NCBI GenBank assembly: GCA_030549335.1
Contig: CM060186.1
Span: 22,125,189-22,189,188, forward strand
DNA: 64,000 nt
Origin: Pontederia crassipes
Taxonomy: Eukaryota; Streptophyta; Magnoliopsida; Commelinales; Pontederiaceae
Direction of reading: 5' to 3'
Positions 23,016 through 32,189 of the stretch are shown piece after piece. The notes below the pieces were generated by a model, which worked only from the letters and a program-made list of their open reading frames with translations, made no database searches and was not told the origin of the DNA. Within the stretch, counting starts at the first letter, position 1. Each line of letters starts with the position of its first letter. The position numbers and the translations under genes are program-made.

Positions 23016-23419
23016 GTAAATCGGTATCAGGTCCCAGAGTCAAAGTGTGCAACAAATGTTTGACAATATGTGGGAACAACGTTTATCCGATGTCCAACAA
23101 GAGATTACGCAGGAGGTTACGCAGGAACTCAGAAAAGAGTTCGAAGAATGTGATCATGAAATGAAGAAAAAGATGAAGAAAATGATGCATGACATGATGC
23201 GTGGTGAGTTCAACGACGACGACGATGATTTAGTATTGTAGTTTCTAGGTGTTGTGTTTGATGTTTGGACATTTGACGATGTTGTATTGACATTTGACGA
23301 TGTGTGACATTTAAACATTCAATTTCAATTTGGTCATTTGGACATTCATTTCGATGTAGTATTATGCTTTCAATTTCAATTTCGATTTCATGAATTTGGC
23401 CGGGTTGATTTTTTTTATT

Positions 23420-23812
23420 AAATTGGTACCGACGGTTCAAACCGTCGATAGTGTCACAATCGACGGTTAGAACTATCAATATTAACCGTCGAAACTTAAC
23501 GATGGTTTGAGCCATCGAAACTCTTTTGTATTATCGATGACTCAAACCATCAATGTATATTTCGATGGTTGGAACTGTCGATAGTATCGATAACTCTGTC
23601 GATACATATCAACGGCCAAAACCGTCTCAATTCTTCATTGTTCGACGCTCAGACCGCCAACTGGACCATAAAAAATTGTGACGGTTGTGAGAGAACCGTC
23701 GAAAATAGTTTACGACGCGTCGATTTCCCATGGATGCTATCCCTCGAAAAACTTGTTGATCCGCAAATTACAGACGGTTGTGACCGCTGTAATTGTCTTT
23801 TTTCTTGTAGTC
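23420..23812. repeat. CACTA-1 right subterminal repeats
   Basis: CGACGGTTcaaACCGTCGA-type inverted words matching the left subterminal set, closing with TTTTTTCTTGTAGTC. Confidence 0.8.
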
Positions 23813-23874
23813 ACCGTTGATCCATGAATCGACGGTACCCATGACGTGCGATAGCGTGTGAAGCAAAATCCCGC

Positions 23875-23878
<4 letters not shown>

Positions 23879-23906
<28 letters not shown>
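23879..23906. repeat. (TA)n microsatellite
   Basis: About 14 uninterrupted TA units, seen directly. Confidence 0.9.
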
Positions 23907-23908
<2 letters not shown>

Positions 23909-24164
23909 CTTTAGTATCAATCATCAAAACATCCAGTAATCCAGCTACTACATTTCCTTAAAACTTTGGACACCTAATTCTTAGCTTGCTCCTTAATTTA
24001 TTTGAACCTGGGCTTGGGACAACTCATCTGAAGGCTCAATATGCCTCTGCATGTCTGCTTTCAGCTTATAGGAACCTTCATATAACTAAACACAAACTGA
24101 GCTGTGTTAACTTCATCTGGAGCTTGCGTTAATAAATAATTTGTTATTTATTATTTCTGCAGCC

Positions 24165-24231
24165 ACTTCCAGCCGAGGAAGAGAATGAAGTTAAGCAAAC
24201 TTTGCATAACATTCTTCAAGGATGAGAAAAA
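24165..24231 (+). other. Exon-like segment of unknown gene
   Basis: Preceded by a T-rich tract and TTTCTGCAG, and ending GAGAAAAAG|GTAATT: a good acceptor and donor on the plus strand around about 70 bp. One frame reads PLPAEEENEVKQTLHNILQ then a glycine and a stop; another is open throughout. Its base composition is more gene-like than its surroundings. I do not recognise the protein. It may be a host exon or a captured gene fragment; chance is also possible. Confidence 0.3.
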
Positions 24232-24512
24232 GGTAATTTATGGGCTAATTAATGTATTATTTGAATACCACTATTTTTTCTGCTTCATTTATCATTGATT
24301 CCCAATTGATCAAATAGAACCCTTTTATTGTGCTTAGATACATATTTTTTTCATCATCTATAATACTTTATGACCTCATCGAATTAATAATTAACTATTG
24401 AATAGGAAACCACTTTAATTCCCATTTATTAGATTAAAGATTAGAGTGTCCTAAATTTTTGGATGATGAAAAAACCTAAGGTAAATGAAGCCGACAAACC
24501 AACTATTTAAAG

Positions 24513-25030
24513 CAATGCTATAAAACCCGACCAGACCATGATGATCGGGTCCCATTGAATCAGTCAGTCCAAACAATATATGTTAACAAAAAATAATAGA
24601 ATATGTTAAATAAAATGTTGACATATTCTTATTTGCCTTGTAAGATGCATAACAAGTAAATTAAAATATAATACAGTAAGATAAAATTATTTAATAAGTC
24701 AAATAATATAATAAGGTAAGTATCAATGAAATAATTATAATGTAAAAGATGAAAATAATATCATAATTATAAAATCATAGAGATGATATAACAAAAATGG
24801 AAAAAAATCAGTTGGAGCATAAATTTTAAGAATATATAAGCAAAATGTCCTACAATAAATTATTTTTTGCAGGGTCACTCAGACCCGACGAGTTGAATGG
24901 TTGAACTTAAGTCTTAACCGGAATTTATCGGTCAAAGCGGGTCAGCGTCAAGAGCAAATTTGAGGTGACCTAGGAGGAATTTCGAAGGCTGGACACCGGC
25001 CGGCCAGATAGGCCGGGTTTTATGGCATGG
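24513..25030. mobile_element. hAT-like MITE
   Basis: Left end CAATGCTATAAAACCCGACC; right end is the complement of CCATGCCATAAAACCCGGCC, so the terminal inverted repeats match at most of ~20 positions. Flanks are ATTTAAAG (24505-24512) and GTTTAAAG (25031-25038), 8 bp with one mismatch. It has no coding capacity. Confidence 0.65.
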
Positions 25031-25499
25031 GTTTAAAGTATCTCAATTATCTTGATCCAACACGAAATTATTGTTGTCCATGTTCATAGAACAAAAGTAT
25101 TATTGTATCCTCTCATCACTCTAAATACTTCACTTATTCTAGTAAATTTGGAATCACACTGAACTTGAAATCAATTACTGACCTTACAAATTATCTTTTT
25201 TTTCATATTCTCATTTTAATTAAGTAGAAGGATGGAAGAAGCTGTAAGTAGAAGGATGGAAGAAGCTGCCGCCCATTACTTTTTCTTCTCCTTTGTCTCT
25301 ATGCTCCCTGATATTTTTTTTCTTTTTCCCTCCCTGCTACGGGCCACTCTTTCTTTGATAATTTATGTGTTTGAGAGTTAACTATTTTTAGCTTATTTGT
25401 ACTAATGTTTTCTTTGGTGGTAATTATATTGTCTTAATAATTTTGAGTGGAAAATTATTTTTTTCTAATTTCATTCATATTCTATTATTTTTATTAATT
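25031..25499. other. Unassigned DNA between two hAT-like ends
   Basis: AT-rich, no gene seen. A 23-bp unit containing GTAGAAGGATGGAAGAAGCT is tandemly duplicated at about 25224-25269. Confidence 0.4.
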
Positions 25500-25579
25500 T
25501 ATTATAATCCGATCCAATCAGTTCGATCTGACCCGTTGATCAATCCAGGTCGGTGGCCAGGTTGGGTTTTATAGCATTG
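25500..25579. mobile_element. Right end fragment of a related hAT-like element
   Basis: The last bases, GGGTTTTATAGCATTG, are the exact complement of the left terminus at 24513 (CAATGCTATAAAACCC), and the preceding 'gacccgttgatc' resembles the inner arm. No second left end and no target duplication is present. It abuts the truncated CACTA-3. Confidence 0.5.
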
Positions 25580-25586
25580 GGCGAAA

Positions 25587-26640
25587 TCTTATGCCCATGC
25601 TGAAAATGCAAATGTTATTAGTGAAAAGTAAGATATGAGATATGGATAATGATTTATATCACAATGGTTTCTTACTAAAATACACAAATTAGTTCTTTTA
25701 CGATGAAAAAGATGGGATAAAGAGATAACAATTGATGCTAAAGTAGATCCCAATGTGGGCGAGTCGAGCAATCAATACATGGACATGATAGGAGATGCAA
25801 TGTTAGCAGAAAATATTGACAAAACATTTATTGAAGAAGACCCAAATCCTTTATATTCTAAATTTTATAACAAAGACGCAGACGAACCTTTATGGGATGC
25901 ATGCATGATCAACCAAATGATTGATATTATCAAGAGTGTGCTTTCAGTATCAGAGAGGTTATCGACAAATTTTTACAAGTGCAAAAGATTGACGAGAGAT
26001 TTAGGTATGGTATATTAAAAGATTGATGCATGTCACAATCATTATATGTTGTATTATAAGAAAAATAACTCACTTATCGATTGTTTTATTTGTAACGAGC
26101 CCAAATACAAACCAAGAAAGAATTCTCAAATTTTGAAAAAGAATGTGACGTTATTTTCATAGTTCCAAAACTACAATGACTATCTCTTTATGAGAAAATT
26201 GCATCATTTATGAGGTGGCATAAAGAAGGGGAAAGTGATGATTCGAGTTCTATTACACATCATTCAGATGTTGAGGCATGAGAATGATTTGATGCACTCC
26301 ATCCAATTTTTTCATTAGAATCATGTTATTAATCATGCAATGTTAGATTGAGAGTTTACATTGATGAATTCAATCCATTTGATTCATTAGACACTGCTCA
26401 TTCATATTGGCTAGTTTTTGTCACCCCTTACAATTTGTCTCTAGGCATATGTATGAGATGTGTAGTCCTCAATTTCCAAGCAAAAGTTTAGATGTTTACT
26501 TAAGATTTTTTATTGATGAACTCGACATGTTGTGGGAGGATGACGTACTTATTTATGACAAATCTAAGAAGCAAAATTTCATTATGAGAGTCGCATTAAT
26601 GTGGACCATAAGTGATTTTCCAACATTGACATTTTTGTTA
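25587..26640 (+). pseudogene. TNP2 transposase fragment (CACTA-3)
   Basis: An open stretch 25755-26018 encodes MGESSNQYMDMIGDAML... DEPLWDA ... ERLSTNFYKCKRL, parallel to the CACTA-2 TNP2 at about 32487-32810 but with part of the middle deleted. Frameshifts and stops follow. Nucleotide similarity continues through the YS-WPV/PYNL region (26400-26440) and 'gaactcgacatgttgtggga' (26518-26537). The core C-terminal half, DUF4218 and DUF4216 are absent. Confidence 0.7.
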
Positions 26641-26799
26641 TGTTTTTTAGTTTTTTTTATGTGCATTACTCTTTGTTTTTTATTGTTATGAATGCTTAGC
26701 TCATTGTCTTGAATGTGAAGAATGTATTAAATACGTGCATTATATATTTTATGGGGAGGGAAGGGAAAAATAAGGGTGAAAGGGGGCAAAAGAATTGGT

Positions 26800-27428
26800 A
26801 TGTAGCGCCTCTTAGTGTGGCAATAGCGACTCATCAATGCTGGGCACAATATGAAACATATCGTATTTAGCATCACTTTAGCGCCACTTTAAAGTCGCAT
26901 TATTTAGAGCCAATTTAGCATCGCAATAGAGATGCTTTACAATATCATATTGACGCTATAATAATATTGAGGCGGCATCGCATTTTAGTGCCACCTTGGC
27001 GTCTGCATAGTATTGACAATTAGCGACTCTTTGACATCTAAGTAGTACCACTGGTTGCGGCAAGAAAATTGTCTTAGTGATTGTTTAAGCACCACATTAG
27101 CGTTAGAATAGTGTCCACATTTAGCATCATATTGGTGTCTCGATGGCATCTGCATAATCAGCGCCGCTTTAGCATCGAATTAGCATCTCTAATTACCGCT
27201 TCGCAACACGACTTATAGCATCATCATAATGTCAGACTAACGTTGACATGTGATGCTGGTAGTGTCATCGTAACTTTGGCGCCATGGTGACGTTAACAAT
27301 TACTGAAAGTCGATGTCTTTTTTTGTGGCGCCGTATTGATGTCAAAGTGTGACTATTTCTTTATTCACTATTTAGTGCTGCTTTAGCGTCGCAAGGCTGA
27401 GTCGCTACTTGATAGATTTCTTGTAGTG
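26800..27428. repeat. CACTA-3 right subterminal repeats
   Basis: Dense 'tagcgcc', 'agcatcgc', 'gcgtcgca' words in both orientations, the same vocabulary as in CACTA-2 ends. Confidence 0.75.
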
Positions 27429-28514
27429 ACATGACTGCTGGAATTTGTTGTTCTTTGTTTTATATGTATACTAATTTGTAATTATATATCTTGATGACCT
27501 TGCGGAAAGTATAAATGAAGGAAATTTTGAAAGGGTGTGCTTTGTCTATTATGTCTCATCTGAAGCAAATATAATTGGTCATCATCACTACTTGTATTTC
27601 CTTGGTAACAGAAAAGGATTTAGGGTGTAATGTCTTTTCCACTTCATGGAAAGCCAATTTTTAAGCTTCTATTTTTGGCCATTGTGACTGGGAATAATAT
27701 AAGAATGGCTAGGAACCTAGATCTTTAAAAATAAAAATTTTAGTTTTTTTATTAGATTAGAATTCCTAACTTTTTGTCGGATTTGCGTGATTCTTTTCAA
27801 GCCAATAAAGCTATTCTTGTGAGAAGTAAGTATATGCTCAAATCTACTTAGTCAGGTTTAAAATTGTTATTAAACTTTCTTTGTCATTTTTTTATATGGT
27901 TGTCTAACATTTGTGGGTCTGTACTAATTTATTGCTTATTGTCCGTTCTATCCTATCCTATAAACCATATACATCAGCAAATTTGCTTCATAAGGATTTG
28001 TTTTATGTTCCACCATTAATAACATCTTTTTTTTTTTTTGCTTTACAGGAGTTCCAAAATTGATTCTTCAAAACTACCATGCCTGTAAAATATGTAGGAC
28101 GATGATAGTTTCTATCTTATGCTAATTCCTTTCTTGAACATGTATTAGTGTTGGCAAACTAATGAATGTAATAGTATCTTTGTGTCCTCTTCATACTTTG
28201 TCGGAGAAAGCATCTTAATTTTTTGAATAAGATTGACATTGAACTTTATAATAATTTTTTTAAATCATCACTATGATTTAATGATGTTCTAGTTTTTATT
28301 ATTGGAACAATCTCTTACTTATAAAAATTATATAATTTTTATATTCTAATTCACTTATTGATATGTTCTAATATAACAAGTATATTGTGTATAAAATATT
28401 GCAAATTATCATGTTGGTGGAGCAGTGATGTTTAAATGTTGTTAATAATATTTTCAATTATATAATTATGAAATATTACGTATTTAGTTTTATCATATTA
28501 GTAACATCTATTGT
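27429..28514 (+). other. Unassigned DNA with one acceptor-like site
   Basis: AT-rich sequence with no LTR or TIR border. TTTTTTGCTTTACAG|GAGTTCC at 28036-28055 is a good splice acceptor; the following ~200 bp could be a terminal exon or 3' untranslated region. There is no recognisable protein. It may belong with the exon-like segment at 24165. Confidence 0.3.
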
Positions 28515-29255
28515 TGATATATCAAAAATCGTGTGATATGAGGTGCTTAGTATAACAGAAAATAATACACTTCGTATAAAAGGGCTACGTCTTTATCCCT
28601 ACACGAGCGTTTACTCTTACTTCAAAAGAGATATTGAATTAAGCTTTAAAATTTATAATTACTCAACATAATCACGACGAGAATCGCAAGTATATGACAT
28701 GCATTGTAGTGCTTGAGGGTCGATCCATACGGACAAAGCTTGAAAAGTTTACATTTGATTCAAACCATTTAGAAGGAAAAACTTAAGTCCATACTTGTTT
28801 TTTAAAGTGAGAAAGTGAAATGCTACAATCCAAAATCACAGCAAATAAAATGACACTAATTTTTTATAGGTTTTTAATGCAAAAGTAGACAAAAATCAAT
28901 GGGAACGTAATTGTGATAAATAACACTTTGCTCATCCGACGACACTCTCGTGTGCGTAGATGTCTCAGCTCGCGCATGCTTATGGGTTTATCTATTCAGC
29001 TCAAGCTCACTCTCATGTGCACTGAGTTGGTAGATGAATTGAATACCAAAGGATTGAGCTGAACCTCAGCTTGCTGTGTTTTATAGGAGATAACTGAAGA
29101 TCTAAAATGACCACTCGACCTGAGTTGAACTCCCATTTGGGAAGATAGCCCTCTCAGGTGAGAACCTATATGGTTGAGAATTGCGCAAAGAGTTCAGGCA
29201 ACTAAGATCCTATCTAGAAACGAAGATCATGACTCTTTATGACCTCTCTAATGAT
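28515..29255 (-). repeat. Athila/Tat-type LTR (element D), left part
   Basis: Begins TGATATATC and carries, in reverse orientation, the 'gggtcgatcc..acggacaa' and 'cgcaagtatatgacatgca' words that mark the 3' end of Athila/Tat LTRs. It continues across two insertions at 47441-47462 and 60402-61727. Net length is about 2.1 kb. The left pentamer is attgt; its partner lies outside the window. Confidence 0.5.
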
Positions 29256-29269
29256 CACTACAAAAAAAA

Positions 29270-30481
29270 TGGGATATTGGCGACGCAAAGTAGCGTCTCA
29301 TATTTGCTGACGCTATCGGGACGTCACTAGCGCCTTTATGGTGTCTACCTTGCGTCTCAAAAATGAGATGCTATTTGCCTCTCGATAACATCTCATTAGC
29401 GTGTTCTTAGCTATTCAAAAAATAGATGCTAAACATGGTGCAATAGAGACGCTACGTAGACGCTACTATTGCGCGCCGTGGAGCGAAAAAGCACGGGAGA
29501 ATCTAACGCCGTTCTCGCGTCGATAACACGCGACGCTATGCTCGCGTCTCACCGTTTGCGGCTCTAAAGAGACGCTATCTGGTGTCACATGCTTACGCGA
29601 CGCTATTTAGATGCGAATGTGATTACTTGACAAGTATTCTTAGGTTATCTATATTTATATCGCAATTTGTTTTATATTTAAACCCTAAACCCTATATATT
29701 ATATATACTATATGTTAATCAATAAATTAATTAAATATTATATTAGTATTATCAACATATATATGTATTCGTACATGATTACCCATATTATATATATGTA
29801 TATATTACACGATTATATATATCTACGTATTTTTACATGATAGGAGTGTTCCTAAATATATAATTTGTTACCTACATTATTTATGTTATCTATACATACT
29901 AAATATATGCACTTAATCCCATTTTATGTTATCTATACATGAAATTATGGTGGTTGAATTAAGAGAGTGATTTGCTACAAATTATCCCATTTTAACGTCA
30001 CGGTGGAGATTCAATAGTGACACCTTCGCGTCTGACTAGAGCCGTAGATGATGTCGACGCCATGGTGACACTATTGGCATCTCGGTAGCGTCACCGTATT
30101 GAGACGCCACAAGGTTTTAGACACTAGTTCGACGCTGTGATTGCTAAAAGTACCTAGCGACTCTATAGCATTTGTATTGCGTCTCCTTAGCCAACTTTTT
30201 ATCCCCCTTGCTTAATCGGGCACATATAGACATATAAATGTGCGTATATACTTATACTTATATATAATAAGTACATATATACATATTATTATCACTTAAT
30301 CTCACACATATAAACATACACACATATATTCACTTCGAATACGTATACATATACACGTTATATGACTCGCACATGTATAGATACACATATATATTTATAA
30401 TGCATATAATCATACATACATGATAGATTTATAATACTTAATCTCCCACACGTAGACATATACATACGCATATATTATAGG

Positions 30482-30515
<34 letters not shown>

Positions 30516-30860
30516 CAATTTTGTTATAGACATATATACATTTAGATTTATAATTTTATATAATACATATAGATTGTCGGAAGGAAATAAAACAATTGGA
30601 ACGGGGCACAATGCAATGAGACACTATATTGATAAATAAAATTTCATGCATACTAAAAAATTTGAAAAAGACTTTTAATGCGCGTCTCAATGGCGTCGCA
30701 TTTTTGGGACGCTACCTCTATAGAGACGCCCCTACGACGCTACAGTGTCGCTACATTTGCTTAGCGACACATTAGCTTCTCCATAGCACCGCACTAGCCG
30801 AGGCGGTGCCTACATGGCGTCTATGTAGCGTCGCGTTCTTGGGAGACGCTAAAAAATTTA
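29270..30860. repeat. CACTA-2 left subterminal repeats with TA-rich spacers
   Basis: Three blocks of GACGCT/AGCGTC and GCGTCTC/GAGACGC words (29270-29640, 29990-30200, 30670-30860) are separated by TA/CA-rich microsatellite-like DNA. One of these is a (TA)n tract near 30481-30515. Both orientations occur. Confidence 0.8.
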
Positions 30861-30899
30861 CTAAATCCCTAACCCCTCTTCTTCGTTTTCACTTTTACT

Positions 30900-31630
30900 A
30901 TTTTACTCTTCTTTGTCCGACGCCCGACCTCCGACGCTCGACCTCCGATGCCCGACGCCCGACGTCAGACGCCCGATGCTTGACTTCCTCCTCCGCCTCC
31001 TCCGTCGCCTCCTCCAACGCGCCGACATCCGCCTCCGCGGCCCTCCGCCTCCATCGCCGCCTCCGCCTCCACCACGCCCCTCTGCCGCCCTCCGCCTCCT
31101 CCTCCGACGTCCGCCTGCCGCCTCAGCCTCCTCCACCGCGACCCTCCGCCTACTCCACCGCCTCTCCACTACGCTCGTCCGCCACCTCCATCGTCCCCTC
31201 CGCGGCCATCCATCGCCGCCTCCGCCTCCTCCACTGCCCTCTGCCACCCGCGCCGACATCCGCCTCCGCCTCCGCCTCCTCCTCCACCGCGCCCCTCTGC
31301 CGCCTTCCGCCCCTCCGTGCCCCTTCGTCGACCTTCGACCCCCGTCTGCCACCTCCACCGCGCCCCTCCGCCGCCACCTCTGCCTCCTCCACCGCCCTCC
31401 GCCACCGTATCGACGCCCGCCTCTACCGCCGCCTCCTCCTCCTCCTCCTCCGCCTCGTCCGCCCTCCACTGCCGCCTCCTCCTCCTCCACCGCCCTCCGC
31501 CACCGCGACGACGTCCTCCTCCGCCTCCACTGCCGCCTCCTCCTCCTCCCTCCGCCTCGTCCGCCCATCGGCCGTCGCCTACCGCTTTCCTCCACCGCCG
31601 TCTGCCGCCATCCCTCACCGGTTAAGAAGG
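30900..31630 (+). other. GC-rich 5' segment of CACTA-2 (CCGCCTCC repeat)
   Basis: A ~700-bp block of CCGCCTCCTCC/CCGACGCCC repeats, almost pure pyrimidine over long stretches, in otherwise AT-rich DNA. It is open in most frames of both strands, giving proline/serine/arginine or glycine/arginine runs. I treat these as spurious. Position and composition match the GC-rich block of CACTA-1 and recall the Spm downstream control region. A possible donor AAG|GTACTAG lies at about 31628. Confidence 0.55.
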
Positions 31631-31664
31631 TACTAGCCTGCCACCATGTATGTTAAGTTAATTA

Positions 31665-31985
31665 TTAATGCATGAAGTTAAATACTACTTAATTACTTGA
31701 AAGTTATGAACTAATGCATGTTAAGTTAAATATTACTTAATTACTTGATTGTTTTGCTGTTAAGTTAGTTAGTATTGCATGTTAAGTTAAATACTACTTA
31801 ATTACTTGAAAGTTATGAACTAATGCATGTTAAGTAAAATATTACTTAATTACTTGATTGTTTTGCTGTTAAGTTAGTTAGTAATGCATGTTAAGTTAAA
31901 TACTACTTAATTACTTGAAACTATTCTTGTTAAGTTAGTTACTAAGGATGTACTAAGTTAGTAATGCATGTTAAGTTAAACTATT
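31665..31985 (+). repeat. 109-bp tandem repeat in the CACTA-2 intron-like region
   Basis: AATACTACTTAATTACTTGA recurs at 31681, 31790 and 31899, exactly 109 bp apart. Half-unit similarity ('aatattacttaattacttga') lies in between. Confidence 0.9.
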
Positions 31986-32189
31986 TTTTTTCATAATTGT
32001 AGAATCTCTTTTTGATCATGTTCTCATAAATTTATTAAGGATGTACTTCCAGATTCTTGGTGATAAAATGAGATTATGATTTGACGATGAAGTATTTGAA
32101 ACATGTGATTTTGGACTTCTTAAGTTCAAAATCACATATTTCAAACACACAAATTTATTGACATATGGTTTAATTTGTCCGTTACAAAA

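Larger units (their letters stand above)
20033..23241 (+). pseudogene. C-terminal part of a TNP1-like CACTA protein, split by a solo LTR
   Basis: Left piece 20033-20165 encodes ETYKIREVEHITQAM...PLTPQQLWMDHVG, typical of the Transposase_24/Ptta family. Right piece 23021-23241 encodes QQMFDNMWEQRLSDVQQEI..., a charged coiled-coil tail ending in an aspartate run and a stop at 23239-23241. The two pieces become adjacent when the insertion 20197-23015 and one GTAAA copy are removed. A frame change near 20165 remains. N-terminal TNP1 exons are absent, presumably lost with the end of TNP2 in one internal deletion. TNP1-type proteins bind subterminal repeats. Confidence 0.6.
15651..23812 (+). mobile_element. 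CACTA-1 (En/Spm) transposon with a nested solo LTR
   Basis: Left end CACTACAAGAAAAAGCC (15651); right end TTTTTTCTTGTAGTC (23812), which matches except that the terminal base is C for G. The 3-bp flanks are atc and acc, so the target duplication is imperfect. Both ends carry subterminal repeats of the form CCGTCGAAAgTTTCGACGG. Inside, on the plus strand: a GC-rich 5' segment, an AT-rich intron-like stretch with a minisatellite, a decayed TNP2 gene, then the C-terminal part of a TNP1-like gene. A 2.8-kb solo LTR interrupts the latter. It cannot encode a working transposase. Confidence 0.85.
23813..24512. other. Unassigned DNA right of CACTA-1
   Basis: Contains a (TA)n tract (23879-23906), AT-rich intron-like DNA and one exon-like segment at 24165. 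No transposon boundary was identified except the MITE starting at 24513. Confidence 0.4.
25580..27428 (+). mobile_element. CACTA-3, truncated internal-deletion derivative
   Basis: The right end TTTCTTGTAGTG at 27428 is followed by aca. From 25587 it is collinear with CACTA-2 starting at 32326 (TNP2 5' region), then jumps at about 26630 to sequence resembling the CACTA-2 3' untranslated region (GGGAGGGAAGGGAAAAA; compare 38258). It ends in subterminal repeats on AGCGTCGC/GCGACGCT. It has no left terminus. It is the same family as CACTA-2 and is clearly non-autonomous. Confidence 0.75.

Noticed and set aside
23016..23040. GGTATCAG just right of the solo LTR as a tRNA-Met primer-binding site, making 20197-23015 a 5' LTR
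   Set aside because: Perfect GTAAA duplications flank both sides, and TNP1-like coding sense joins across the element. The GGTATCAG lies in that coding sequence.
30806..31656. Several long overlapping frames on both strands (up to about 276 codons) as genes
   Set aside because: All are in the CCGCCTCC tract, where stop codons are rare by composition. Products are simple Pro/Ser/Arg or Gly/Arg/Glu runs with no domain.
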